Below are positions 43,911 to 55,428 of a stretch of 64,000 nt of DNA, piece by piece. The position numbers were made by a program, and so were the translations under genes. Location: the NCBI GenBank assembly GCA_940671915.1, contig CALNVZ010003426.1:40538959-40602958 (forward strand), written 5' to 3'. A model generated the notes under the pieces. It was not told the origin of the DNA, did no database searches, and saw only the letters and a list, made by a program, of their open reading frames with translations. The DNA is from Paracentrotus lividus. Lineage: Eukaryota; Echinodermata; Echinoidea; Camarodonta; Echinidae. Position 1 is the first letter of the stretch. Every line of letters begins with the position of its first letter.

Positions 43911-46058
43911 CGCATAGTTTACTTATTACAGAAAGGTGAAAAAAAACTGAAACAAAACTTGAGGGGCTAAACATTATGTTATTACGATCCTTTCGTACAG
44001 ACACAGACTTCTGCTTACATGTAGCTGTAACATAAAATAAAAGATAGGATCAATCTTACGATTGATATCAATCGTAAGTCTTAGGTTTAACGTGTATTAA
44101 AGATACCAATCGTAAGGTCGATAGACGATAGTATGCCCCTCTATGTTACAGGGCAGCGGACTGTGGGCAGATTATTGTTTTCAATAGGGCCTGTCCTCAT
44201 ATGATTAAGCAGAGCATAATATAGAGTATGGCAGTGTATTGTATTACCGGACGCCTTTATTTTACTGCTTTAAAAAGGACAGTTTGAGGAAATGAAATTA
44301 AGAAAAATTCGCCTACAGTTATTCCAAATATCTCAAAATTTAGGAATGTTAAAACTCTTTGATATTTACCACACGCTTTTCTTGTATCGCGCTTGCCGCA
44401 TACCCCTCTACGAAAAAACAATTATTTTGCGCCTGACAAATTGCATTATTAATTCCGGACTGCGCCCCCTCTATGGGATACAACATTATAATTGCGTGTT
44501 ATTTTTAATTTGTTTTCGATCATATTTTTATGCTCTTGACTAGACGAGAACTGGCATTGGATTTATTTGGTGTTTTTGTTTGATTAAAACATATCCTTTA
44601 TTTCTTAATCTTTGTCTTTTTGTGTGATCCAAGCCTTAAGAAAGAAAATTGTTTCAAATTAACTTATCAACTTTGGATAATGTTTATCGACGTTCCTGTT
44701 CTCTATCTATCGCTCTTTGCGCTTGCGGCAGCGTCGTCATGATTGGAAAACCGGCTGCGGCATATGCATTGCGGCGCAAATGAACGGCTGCACGGCACTG
44801 TGCATAGAATCAATTACCACGGCCACATAATCGCACTTCAACATTCGGACTCGAGCGACGCGAGCGAGAGGTTGAAATTCGGCAACAAGGCTCATTTTTT
44901 CATCAAAAATAGAATCCTCTATATCAATTGTTAATGTAAAGTATGCAATGTGAAAATTTAACCTTTTCTTATCAAAAAAGAGATTAATAAGGTAAAAACT
45001 TATATTTTTTTGCCTCATTTTAGGCAGTCTTGTCCATGTTTTGGTGTGTGGAATTTAACTGCGCCGACCTAAGCGCACAAAATTGCTTTAGTGCGCCAGT
45101 TAATATGTGCGTCCGAATTATAATAGCTGTCCGGTAAATACAATGCGTCACATTACATAAAAAGATAATTAACACGCGTGTCAATTTATAAAGCCGAGAA
45201 TTAAAGTCTTTGATGTAGCCCTGGGTATTGTCCTATAGCCTGGCACGCTCCCCTGTCCAAACACACATAGAACCATTGACTCTGTATTCAGGGCCAACCC
45301 AAACAATTAATTCTCGCCAGTGTTCTGCATTAAATGGCCCGTAATGGCCATAGATGGAGCTATACATGTTTCCCTTTTTATCAGGGAACAAACAAAACGA
45401 CGGAAGTCTTTTGAAATTGGCCCGCGCTCTTTTCTCGAACAGAAAATCAAAGCGCACGCGATAAGGGAACGGCCGCACAAAGCGCCCGTGCCACGGCGTT
45501 CTCGCGCCACGCCGAGGGGTTTTTACTTTTGGGAACGTACCTTAACTCAATTACAGAATGATTCATCTCAATTAATATTGTTCATGTTTTGGGTAAAGGT
45601 AGAGTCTACAGAAACCTTTATTAAAACATGAAAAATAATTGAGATGAATAACTTCCGAGTAAGCTATATGGTAAATAAATTATTTGTCGATAACACGTGG
45701 ACAAAGTTGCAAATAGCTTGAACTTTCCCAAAATCATCTAGAAAATGGAAGCCTTCCCCATCGCAATCGCCGCCCTTGCCTCATATTTAAGTGAGCTGAT
45801 ACATTACATTACTTAGATCTAACGTTAGATTAGATCTGCAAAAAGATATCTTTTTATAATTATTCATATCTTCTTAAGACTCAATATCAGGAAGTTAGTT
45901 TCAGAGTTTTTGTTTTTAATTTTTTATTTGAATTTCGGCAGCAAAATTCAGGTTTTGCCTTTTGGAAAATATGAGTTTCTGTTTTGAGGAAGTTGACTGC
46001 CGAATATGTGTTTGTGAAGCAACCTTAAATGTAAAAAAGTTAGTCATGTATATGGCAC
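43911..46058. other. Gene-free region upstream of NUP205
   Basis: Several overlapping open frames of 60-100 codons occur on both strands near 44,740-45,020 and 45,230-45,630. None shows a splice structure or a recognisable domain. 44,045-44,125 contains the inverted pair 'gattgatatcaatcgtaag' and 'accaatcgtaaggt'. The missing first exon of NUP205 may lie here or further right. Confidence 0.5.
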
Positions 46059-47095
46059 GGGCTGCCAACCCTGAGTGAAAGTTTGGAGTGAGATACTGCG
46101 AGGGAGCGAAGGACCAAGCCCAGGGCGCGAAGCGCCAGAGGGGGGGAAGGTGTGGAAGGGGGGTATCCCCCTTCCCACGGTAGGAGCTCTTTACAATTTG
46201 ACATTTGAAATGGTGTAATCTGGTGCATACTTTTATTTAGTCATGATTTCTAAAATTAAAAGGCAGGATTCATGTACTAAATTAAAGTAACGGGTTATAT
46301 TGATTTCATGTAGCATGACAATAAAATACACCATGAAAAAATAACAAACTTCCAGATTTGTAAGTGCATTATCCAAATCAACTGTCTTTATTAGCCTTAG
46401 CAGTATAAACCTCAACCTCTATGATCAAATTCAGGCAAAAAACACACACTGTTCGGTAAAATTTAACTACATTTCGTTCTCAATAAAAACACACAGACAT
46501 AGTTGTTAATATAATTCTAGGGTAATGATATCTACCTTCTACAAACACCACTCCCTTCCAAAATCATTCTCACTCTCATGATACAACAATCGAAATCATC
46601 AAAGATTCGTGATTTTAAGGATTTATTTTCACATCTCCACGATACAGTAATCAGCGCTGTACTGTCTGTCGTAGAGCTAGGGATATAGTTACAACGTACG
46701 TGGCCATGCGCGAGCGCAAACTTGCTGAGCCACACGGGGTTGGGCCCGCAGGCGCGACGGTACAGCGGCAGTCGGCATAATTATACCGCTATGCGCATCA
46801 TGATGGCGTCACTGCACATGTGCACGCAGGAAAAATCAATCGCAATTAAATTAGTTCGTGTTTGCCGCGGCAACCGAAACCGATTTCCATTGGTTTAGCT
46901 TGTGCATACGGTTTAAATGTTGAAAACTTCGACCGGGGCATATGGAATATCCGAAATATTAGGATTTTGGAGACTTTTGTTGTACTGTATTCTATATTTT
47001 GGGGTTTGGAGTGAGAACTTCGTTGATAGCGTGAGACCGTGAGATTTGGTGAATTGCGTGAGACTCACGCAGATTGCGTGAGAGTTGGCAGCCCT
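46059..47095. mobile_element. Possible insertion with GGCTGCCAAC ends
   Basis: 'cgggctgccaaccctgagtg' at the left is mirrored by 'cgtgagagttggcagccctg' at the right. A few words with 'gtgagac' and 'gcgtgag' precede the right end. The interior has no transposase. The boundaries rest on about 14 bases of inverted repeat. Confidence 0.35.
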
Positions 47096-47218
47096 GTATT
47101 GGTGGGCCGGGGTAACTTCCTCGGAATTTTCTTGGCTATAATCTTCGCCGGAGTCTCGGCGCGGAGGAAGCCAATGTAATGACCCGCTGGAAGAGCACCC
47201 CGCCCCAGGAGCAGTGGA
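47069..47218 (-). CDS. Possible exon of unknown gene
   Basis: 50 codons in phase 0 between acceptor 'ccacag' and donor 'gtgagt', with 'RRDSGEDYSQENSEEVTPAH' in the middle. It would join in frame to the short exon at 47,404-47,430. Its 3' end runs into the repeat end at about 47,095, so the donor may belong to that repeat. No homology is recognised. Its phase does not fit NUP205 exon 2. Confidence 0.25.
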
Positions 47219-47403
47219 CTGTGGAGACAAAAAGAAACACATTCATCATTCACCATGTTTCTTTCGCTTACTCTTGCACACAATGAATATGGATTATATA
47301 ACAGAAAAAAATATCATCAATCTAATAAACATTTTATTTGGGATTAATATTCGATAAACATCAACATGTAATAAAATTAAGCAGATGAAGTTCCAATTCT
47401 CAC

Positions 47404-47430
47404 CCAAATTAACCGCATGCGCCCCGCCAT
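47404..47430 (-). CDS. Possible start exon (MAGRMRLIW)
   Basis: The minus strand has 'ttcaaaatggcggggcg', with A at -3 and G at +4, nine codons and then donor 'gtgaga'. A CpG-containing start of this kind is typical of housekeeping first exons. If real it belongs with 47,069-47,218. Reading phase argues against it being the NUP205 start. Confidence 0.25.
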
Positions 47431-47535
47431 TTTGAATGAAATCTCATTTGTGTGAAACGCGCAGCTTGTGTCAGATATTGGTTTAATTACTTTTTCTTTC
47501 ATTTTCTCTTAATACTTTTCTTCCTTAAAAAAAAA

Positions 47536-48130
47536 AAGAAAGAGGGGAAAATGGACGACCGGCCCGATTTACTAACTGAGCCTTACCCTATGGACCGATA
47601 CCTGATGACCTTTATGATGGGCCGGAAAAAAATTAATCACCTAGATCTACCATAAAAAAAAAATTTTTTTTTAAAGAATGAAGGGGAAAAAATGGACGAC
47701 CGGCCGATTTACTACTGAGCTTACCCCTATGGCGTTACATTGATGACCTTTATGATGGGCGAAAAAAAAACTTACACACCTAAAACAAAAAAGAATGAAG
47801 GGAATGGACGACCGGCCCGATTTACTTACTGAGACTTACCCCTATGGACGACTTGATGACCTTTATGATGGGCCGGAAAAAAACAACTTAACACCTACCT
47901 AAAAAAAAAAGAATGAAGGGGAAAATGGACTACCGGCCCGACTTACTAACTGAGCCCTCTAATCCTATGAGCGATAGGCCTACTGATGACCTTTATGATG
48001 GCGCGAAAAAAAACAATTCAACCTACCCTCCTCCCCCTCGTTACTTGATGACCTTTAGATGGGCCGAAAAAAAATAACACAATCACTACCCCCCCCCGCC
48101 TCGTACTTCGGACCGGCTTTAGCGTGATGT
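47536..48130. repeat. Degenerate tandem repeat, unit about 120 bp
   Basis: The unit has 'aatggacgaccggcccgatt', 'tactaactgagccttac' and 'ctgatgacctttatgatggg', and recurs near 47,550, 47,690, 47,805, 47,925 and, in decayed form, 48,040. Copies differ by many small indels, as in the left satellite. Confidence 0.8.
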
Positions 48131-48329
48131 GAAAAACAATTTGGCCGCTGTTACTGATGATACCAATCTGAAAGGCCAATTTTGCCCCCCCCCCCCTACC
48201 ATGTCATGGTATCGTTCTCCACTAAGATGAAAATTGCCAAAGTAATACCTGTTTAAAAAGGGAAATGCTGAAGAAGTTGGAATATCGTCCATATCCTTTC
48301 TAATACATTGAAAACTTATTTACAAACGA

Positions 48330-50118
48330 ACTATGATTTCTCTACTGAATTTAATATTGTCAGGAACACAATTTGGTTCAGGCAAAAACATTCCACAACT
48401 CACGCATTTCTCAAATTTAGATAAAGTAGCTCATTCAATTGACATAAACTCCACATATAGAGAATATTTCTCGACTTCTCCAAGGCCTTTGATACTACTT
48501 AACCATAAAATACTACTGCAAAACCTATTCATTATGGATTCGAGAGAAGGCCTTGGAGTGGTTCGACAATTATTACAGATAGAAAGCATATGTTTAGTAT
48601 AAACAGCCAAGACTCTTATGAAAAAGCAATATCATGCGGTTACCCCAGGGTTCACTATTAGGTCCGCTGTTTATTCACATATAATAAATGCTTCAATATT
48701 CTTCTAGAATCATGTCTTTATATCTTTTTGCTGACGATTCTAATAATTTTCTATTCTAATCAAAATCCGCATCTCTTCCTACACACTTGTAAGTAATGAA
48801 TGAAACGGGTTCAACAATGGATCATGATCTAACAAATTATCTTTAAATGTTGGTAAAACCCATTATATGTTATTTAGTATAAATTAAATCGCTACTGGAA
48901 TGTTCTGATAAATTAATACTATCACTAAGGTCAGGTTGAATCCAAAATTCCTTGGTATTTATATTGACTCCGACCTGTCATGGAAGATACATTTTGACTA
49001 TTTGTGTAAATACTCTCTAGAAATACTGGCATTTTATATAAATTAAAGCATGATTTTCCAACTCGATCCTTATTTCATTATACACGCTTTTAATTTTGCC
49101 ATATCTCATTACGGCATTCTTGCCCTGGGTAATGGGACTAAAACTCAACAGGAGAAATTCTTATGATTCAAAAACGAGCACTTAGACATTAACCATGCCG
49201 GATTCCTTTCTCATACAAGACATTGTTTCTTAAAATAAATTGCTTCGTATCGACGATATTTATATCTTACAACTTAGGAATATTCATGCACCAACTGTCT
49301 GTTAATGAAATACCTGCGGAAATAGCCAAACTTTTTGAAAAGAACAGCTCAGTTCACTCATACCACCACAGTCAACGTAATTTATTCATCATATCTACCA
49401 ACGTACCACGAACCTTTTTCCCCAAAAACTGTTATATATACTGGTCCTAAGTTATGGTCCGACCTCCCCAAAACAATAATTGAATCAACCTCTTTGCATA
49501 CTTTTAAATGTAAGCTAAAATGTCATTTTAAAGGGTTATAAAACACAGGCGGAAAATGACACATGAGCAATTGTTTTTATAGTCCATAAACATGTATGGT
49601 TATCTCAATATTGATCTATGTTTATAATGCAGTGCCGAGATGCTGTCGTCATTCTCTAACAACAAATTTACGAACATCATCTCGGTACGCTCACTTTTTC
49701 CATTTGCGTATATCAATGTTAATGTATGATTATAATGTAGTGCCGAGATGATGTTGTCATTACACATCAAAATAATGATTACATCATCCCGGTACGCCTC
49801 ACTATTACCATTGCGTACAGATAGGTAGTTCAATGTAAAAAAAAAAAAAATGATATGTTAATGCACATTTTTCAGTTACTCCTATTTATATATCTTCGTA
49901 TTTATTTATTTCTTTATGTATCTTATACATCATCTTCACAAAGGAGCTTAATGTAACAAGCTTAGCTTTACTTAGGCTCTTCTATTTTCTTTCTTATGCT
50001 CTGATGTCATTCGTTTTATGATTTATCAAATAATGTATAGTTTTGAAATGACATAGTTGTTCTTATTAGTGTTTGATTGGAATATGTAAATAAACTGAAC
50101 TGAACTGAACTGAACTGA
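48330..50118 (+). mobile_element. Decayed LINE (reverse transcriptase remains)
   Basis: Frames shift repeatedly, but reverse-transcriptase phrases are readable in order. 'LLNHKILLQNLF' stands for the usual 'INHKILLQKL' near 48,489. 'GSLLGPLFI' is near 48,650 and 'LYLFADDSN', the catalytic ADD motif, near 48,718. The C-terminal phrases 'KNSSVHSYHHSQRNLF' and 'GPKLWSDLPKTI' are at 49,341-49,480. The 3' end is a short tandem 'actgaactgaactgaact' at 50,097-50,118. This matches non-LTR elements of the CR1/L2/jockey kind. The 5' portion is missing and the copy cannot be active. Confidence 0.85.
49605..49830. repeat. Two-unit repeat inside the LINE 3' region
   Basis: 'gtttataatgcagtgccgag' at 49,619 recurs as 'gattataatgtagtgccgag' at 49,729, each followed by 'catcatctcggtacgc' or 'catcatcccggtacgc'. 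Each unit can fold as a hairpin. The period is about 110 bases. Confidence 0.7.
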
Positions 50119-50701
50119 AATCCACCACTGAAACTTGATCCAAAAGACCCAGATATTTGATATAATTTTAACTATTCAAGTCTCCATTATATTCATCCAT
50201 ATTTTTGCTTCTCCACGCATTTTTTCACGGATTCGGTTAATTTGTGTTTCCATGGAAACCACTGGTAGCATCCTTTGGTGGAAATGCGTAAATCCGAGAG
50301 CGCGGAGTTGCCTGGTGGTTATATTTTTAAAGGGGCAGGGAAGAAACGGCGGGAAAGGGGGAGGGGGGGGGTCATTGCTACGAGGAAACCAAAAGAGAAT
50401 ATGATTAAATTACAAAAGAATGGTGGTGTTGGATCCACACTGGGTAAGAAAAAGCATGAATTACAAAAAAAAAAATAATAATAATAAAATAAATATTACA
50501 AACAAAAAAGTTTAAAAAGAGGTGCACATTATATTCCTGAAGGAATTGGCAAATATTATTTATGGTTTCTTGAGTTTGGTTGCAAAATATACCATTCCTT
50601 ATATACTTAAATTAGGCGAGATAAAGGGGTCTTGCGGGCCCGAATTCCCCCTCTCATGTTATCCTGGATCCACCACTGTACATTAAAAAAAAAAAAAAAA
50701 A

Positions 50702-50748
<47 letters not shown>

Positions 50749-51200
50749 AGAAAAATAGTTTGATATGCTTCTTATGCCAGGACTAATTTATCATCCCATT
50801 GTCTTGACAGTGTTTAACAAGCTTTGAAATATGATAGCGAATGAGATGAGCTGGCAATAATAATTAAGGTAGCCGCCATTGTTTACACAGAATACATTGG
50901 ATTTCTGCGTAGTTTCATTGGCGTGTCTCCCTTTAGGCCTATACACGTAACATGTTTTATGGAAGTTACAATGTCATGAAAGCACAGTTTAGTTTTTTTC
51001 ACCCTTCATAATATTCATTCGATTTCTTTCATTTCGAACTATTGTATAAGGCCCAACTATTCGTGCGTCATTCAAAGTTCTGTCCCAGGGACCGTTATAG
51101 AACATCCGTCTATGAGCAGACACTTATCAATAGGTCATGGCATGCTTGAATAAATATATATTTTATACCCGTCATGGTTAGAATCCTATATAGGTGATTG
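50119..51200. other. Gene-free region
   Basis: Holds an A run at about 50,683-50,702, a (TA)n run at 50,705-50,748 and the words 'atccaccactg' at 50,120 and 50,669. No gene is seen. Confidence 0.5.
50705..50748. repeat. (TA)n microsatellite
   Basis: About 20 TA units with one interruption. Confidence 0.95.
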
Positions 51201-51276
51201 TCTAAACCCCATCATGTGACCAAGGGTAGTTCCAACAACGTCATGAATTGTGCAAAAATGCCCTAATCCTGACATC

Positions 51277-51517
51277 TGACGTCACAAGCGGAATATTCCC
51301 TTGAGCCGTGGAGTAGTAGCTAGCCGCGAATAGCCACGGCTCGAAAACGATAGTGGCTATCGATGATCGAGTAGGCTGAGAAGCAGAGCAGACCCATTTT
51401 TTGTACACGTTTACGTTGCTGAAACCCCCCCCCCCCCAGCTAGGCCGCTCCGTAGCCCGATCGTGTGCTCGGCATGCCGTGACGTCATAAAGGTATCCAC
51501 CTCTATGCGTGACGTAA
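51277..51517 (+). promoter_or_regulatory. Possible promoter with CRE sites
   Basis: Two perfect 8-bp CRE palindromes TGACGTCA (51,277-51,284 and 51,480-51,487) and a variant TGACGTAA (51,510-51,517) lie in a locally CG-richer stretch 200-450 bases before the ATG at 51,722. CRE sites bind CREB/ATF factors. Promoter function is inferred. Confidence 0.35.
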
Positions 51518-51721
51518 GGTTTGTTTTGACGATGGTGCGCGTACGTACATCGACGCGCGTGACTCATCAAATTTTGTTACATTTGATCTCTGCTAGTATA
51601 TAGCTAGATCATAGACGCGGATTTCTGTCATGTTGCCGGAGTCGAGAGTGCGTGCCTTAGCCTAGGATCATGCAGCAGTGCAGTGTCAGTGCACGTGGAT
51701 TATGGATAATTTTTACAAGTA

Positions 51722-51925
51722 ATGTGTAAAGTAGTTTGGAGGATTGATGATGATAGCAAGCCGAAGTTTCGTCCCGTCTATTTCAGAGTTTATTGTAATG
51801 GCGACAGCAACGCTGTTAGTTTGTCAGTGTTTGAGAAGTCTCACGTTAGTTACGCAGAACAAGAATGTCGATTGAACTTAAGCAGAGGCCCCCAACTTTA
51901 CAAGAAGAAGAGACCCAAAGGTCGA
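51722..51925 (+). CDS. Candidate first coding exon, unknown gene
   Basis: 68 codons from ATG to a good donor 'gtgagt', with an in-frame TAA a few codons upstream of the ATG. It begins 'MCKVVWRIDDDSKPKFRPVY' and ends with the basic run 'LYKKKRPKGR', which could be a nuclear signal. It uses varied codons and is not low-complexity, and it follows possible CRE promoter sites. I do not recognise the family, and no second exon could be identified to the right. It could still be chance. Confidence 0.4.
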
Positions 51926-51954
51926 GTGAGTAAACGCCCATTTATTATTCAAAG

Positions 51955-52120
51955 TGTAGATCTAGACTAGACCTAACTTAGATCTAGTTCTATCTAGGTA
52001 GATCTAGGCCTATACTAAAGTTAGACCTCTAGTCTAGATTCTAGATCATTCATAGATCTAACGTTAGACACTATCTGGAGTAGATACGGGCCTCTAACGT
52101 TAGATTTCTAACGTTAGAGA
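51955..52120. repeat. Cluster of TAGATCTA and TCTAACGTTAGA palindromes
   Basis: 'tagatct'-type words recur about six times, and the 12-bp palindrome TCTAACGTTAGA occurs exactly at 52,057-52,068, 52,093-52,104 and 52,107-52,118. A related 'atctaacgttagat' occurs near 45,818. Confidence 0.75.
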
Positions 52121-52159
52121 TTTAGTCTTTAGAATCTTTTATTTCCGATGACGGATATA

Positions 52160-52332
52160 AACCAGTTATATACGGCCTTCAGAGGTTTTGGTGAAACTAT
52201 AGTCCCCTCACTGACGCGAATGCGACTATTTTCCTTCGGGGCTGCGCCCCTCAGGAAAAATAGTCGCATTCTTTGCGTCAGTTCGGGTACTATAGTTCCA
52301 ACCACCCCCTCTGGTGGCCGTATATAACTGTT
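52160..52332. mobile_element. Hairpin MITE of about 173 bp
   Basis: The left arm 'accagttatatacggccttc' ... 'gcgaatgcgactattttcc' pairs with the right arm 'ggaaaaatagtcgcattctt' ... 'ggccgtatataactgttc' for about 75 bases. The loop, 'ttcggggctgcgcccctca', is itself a small GC hairpin. Confidence 0.85.
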
Positions 52333-54641
52333 CAATAGTCCTCCTTATCAAGTCTTGGGCTTTAATCTGTTTTGAAAAAAAAATAATGTTTCACATTTTA
52401 AACAAAATTTGAAGCAATTTAAATAGCTTAAAAATGCTATTCTTGAATACTTGAAACGAACCCGTGAGAAAGGTTTGAGTTAAAAATAATAATTTTTTTT
52501 TTACCTATAGGATATGAAAAATAAGTCACTTCAAAATAGGTGTTGGTAGATTACGTTGTTTTTTTTAGACCATAATTATAATCAATGAATTGATGTCAGA
52601 ACATTTTACTCCATTGACCACTACACGATATTTTCAAGGTTTACTTTTTAATTTATCTTAATCCCCTTTTCATGTTTTCATTATTTCACTTTTTATGGGG
52701 TTTGTTTTACGTAATTAGGCCCATTAGTTCATTCATGTTTAAAATCTGAATAGCTACAATGATTTTCAAACCACTCCAAGCTAAATTCCAAACACCTTAC
52801 ACCCTCGATCTTTTTAAAATCTTTGTCCCATGCATGATTCATGGGTAACCATAAGTGCCTGCACTGAGGAAGGAGAGGGATGGTTGGGGGGGGGGGGTCG
52901 TTATTGTATTGAAATTATTATTTTGCGGGTCAGTTTTATTCGAAAGTCACCATTCTGCCTCATTATGTCTGCTACCATTGATATGTTCCTTGTTACGACG
53001 GCACTCTGTTTTAATTAGAAGTGACAGTTTTGAATTATGGGGTCATCATTTGTCGGGAGTTTTATTTTATTTTTTTAAAGTTCAAAATTTTTGCCTTGGT
53101 TCATCAGGTTTGGCTTCCAATGCATGTCCAGTTAAAGCATAATGGGGCGTAGACATTTTAAAGCCTCTTTCCCTTCTTTTGGCTTCTGTCTTTTTTTTCG
53201 TAAGTGTTGCCGCTGGTTTTTGGAAACAATTTTCATAGATTCTATTAATTAAAATAGCTAAATAGCAGTACATTTTAAGCAACGCCTTCCTGTAACAATA
53301 ATGTCGTTGATTATTATTTTTTTTCCTCGTCAGGACAAAGCCCTATAATTATATGTCTGATTATTATTGCCATTCTGCAAGGTATATATGTTTATGAAAT
53401 ACAACAAAAGACAACAAATTAGGCAGGCCCACCAACAAAAATGTTGAAACAGACATTTACCGGTAGGCTCATGTAAAGTTTAGTTGGTTTAAATCAATTT
53501 AAAACATACTACCAATAAAAGTTGCGGTTCACTTTGTTGTTATTTTTTTTGTGAATGTGTAAAGTTTGACCAAAAAATCAATGGAATCATTGATTGCCCA
53601 AATAAAAAAAAGTGTTATATAGCTTGTCAATCAAACGTTTTATTGATTTAATCCACCCAATGGAAGTCATTGAAAAAAAAGCTTGATTAGTGCTTAGGTC
53701 AAAATGAAACATAGTGCCCTTCATGTCACGACAATGTCATACATGTACAGTGTACTGTGTTTGGATGTCATTTGCTGCCCTCTGTCGATAAAGAGTGGGT
53801 CAACTTACAGAGGAAAATGACGGAAAATGCTCATTTTCAATTTCAGCAAATTTGTATCCGCATCCATCTTTCCCTTCTTCCTTTCTGTAATAATTCAGGG
53901 CTATTATATTAAATACAATCTACAAAAATACAGAATACAATCCAGGCATACGATATTTCCATAGAAACAAATTTTGAAGTATCAACTCCTTAATGTGATA
54001 ATAAATGAAAATAATGAACTTTGTGGACAAACAGAGTGGAACATTGTATGGCATTAGTGCAAGAGATTCTGAAACGACAGAAAAAATTATTGCTTATTGA
54101 ATAATCATGAATGAAATTAATATGTATTATTAGGATAATTAAAAGGAAAGACACGTGGATATCTCTTTAAATATTTGGATATAATCTGAAGTATTTTTTC
54201 CTTCTGCTTTTTCAATAAATGGCAGCATGCATGAAGCGTAAACTCGTACTTATTACTTAGTAAACCATTTCAATTTATAGGTATCATATCACTCGATAGT
54301 CTAAATCTGTTTTATCTCACAAAACGGATATGGAAAGCAAGGAATATTCCGTTCTGGAACTGAAATAAACCTAGCGGATATGATGACGCGATACGCGGTG
54401 GAAAGTTTGCTGCGGTGATAATTAATGGCCTGAACATCGACGAAAGAAAAGGATTCATCTTCAAAAGCACCACCTATTTAACTCCTTTTCTAACCCACGG
54501 AAAATATGATAATCGCCCCTTTCATATCCGTGACCTTAATTATCACTGAATTATTGGATAAGATTATAAATAAACGACAGTGTACTTTTTAGTAGAAAAA
54601 AAAAGTTAATTTCATTTTCAATGCGCAATCTTTCAATGGAG

Positions 54642-54642
<1 letters not shown>
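52333..54642. other. Gene-free region
   Basis: Over 2 kb of AT-rich sequence with homopolymers. No splice-supported exon, no recognisable domain and no clear repeat. Confidence 0.5.

Positions 54643-54719
<77 letters not shown>
54643..54719. repeat. (GA)n microsatellite
   Basis: Nearly 38 perfect GA units. The serine-leucine frame on the other strand is an artefact of it. Confidence 0.97.
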
Positions 54720-54722
<3 letters not shown>

Positions 54723-55428
54723 GGGAAAGGGGGGGGGCGAGTTTTTCAAATATTTTCAAATATTGAAATCTATCTAAGCCTATCAATATAAATTTATTTT
54801 AAAGGATTTTTACCAGGTCTTGTTTGAGTCATACATGAGTATACAATACGGTCATAGTGTTTACCTGAACTGAAAGCTGTGTCCTCATTTCATTGTCAAC
54901 TATAATAATTTCTGCTCGCCCCCGCCACTTAAAAAAAAAAGGATTCACGCCTCTGATAGGGGCATTAATATTTTTAGCACCACGCCTCTATTCGTATAAA
55001 AATTATAGGATTTCTCAGTCACCTTCAGAAGTTCGTCATTCGATTCGGTAATCGAGTCATTCAATTTAGAACGATTTGGCTCTCAGTCGACTTTACGGAG
55101 TTCAAATTCCTTTTTTTTTTCATCAGTCAAATGTGTGTGTTTTGGTCAATCTAATTCAAATTCCAATAAAGTGCACTATATTCGTAAAACTCTCAATCAA
55201 GTAAACAGAGACGTTGATAATGATTGCGCAATACCGCAATAAGCAGCATTTAAATTCATTCCAGACAATCAATTTGCATCCTTTAGCATTCAAATTAGGG
55301 TTTAATTTACTTTATAACTAAAGGTTTTTTTTTTTTCGTCCTTCATTTTCAACTTTGATTGTACATAAGTATGTTCCTTATATTACCGCATGCGCGGTCA
55401 TCGTGACTAGCTTTAATTTATGATAGTA
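54720..55428. other. Gene-free region
   Basis: No supported feature apart from short homopolymers. Confidence 0.45.

Noticed and set aside
47404..47430. Initiator exon of NUP205
   Set aside because: It ends in phase 0, while exon 2 needs an exon ending one base into a codon.
54589..54786. Serine-leucine repeat protein
   Set aside because: Translation of a (GA)n microsatellite.
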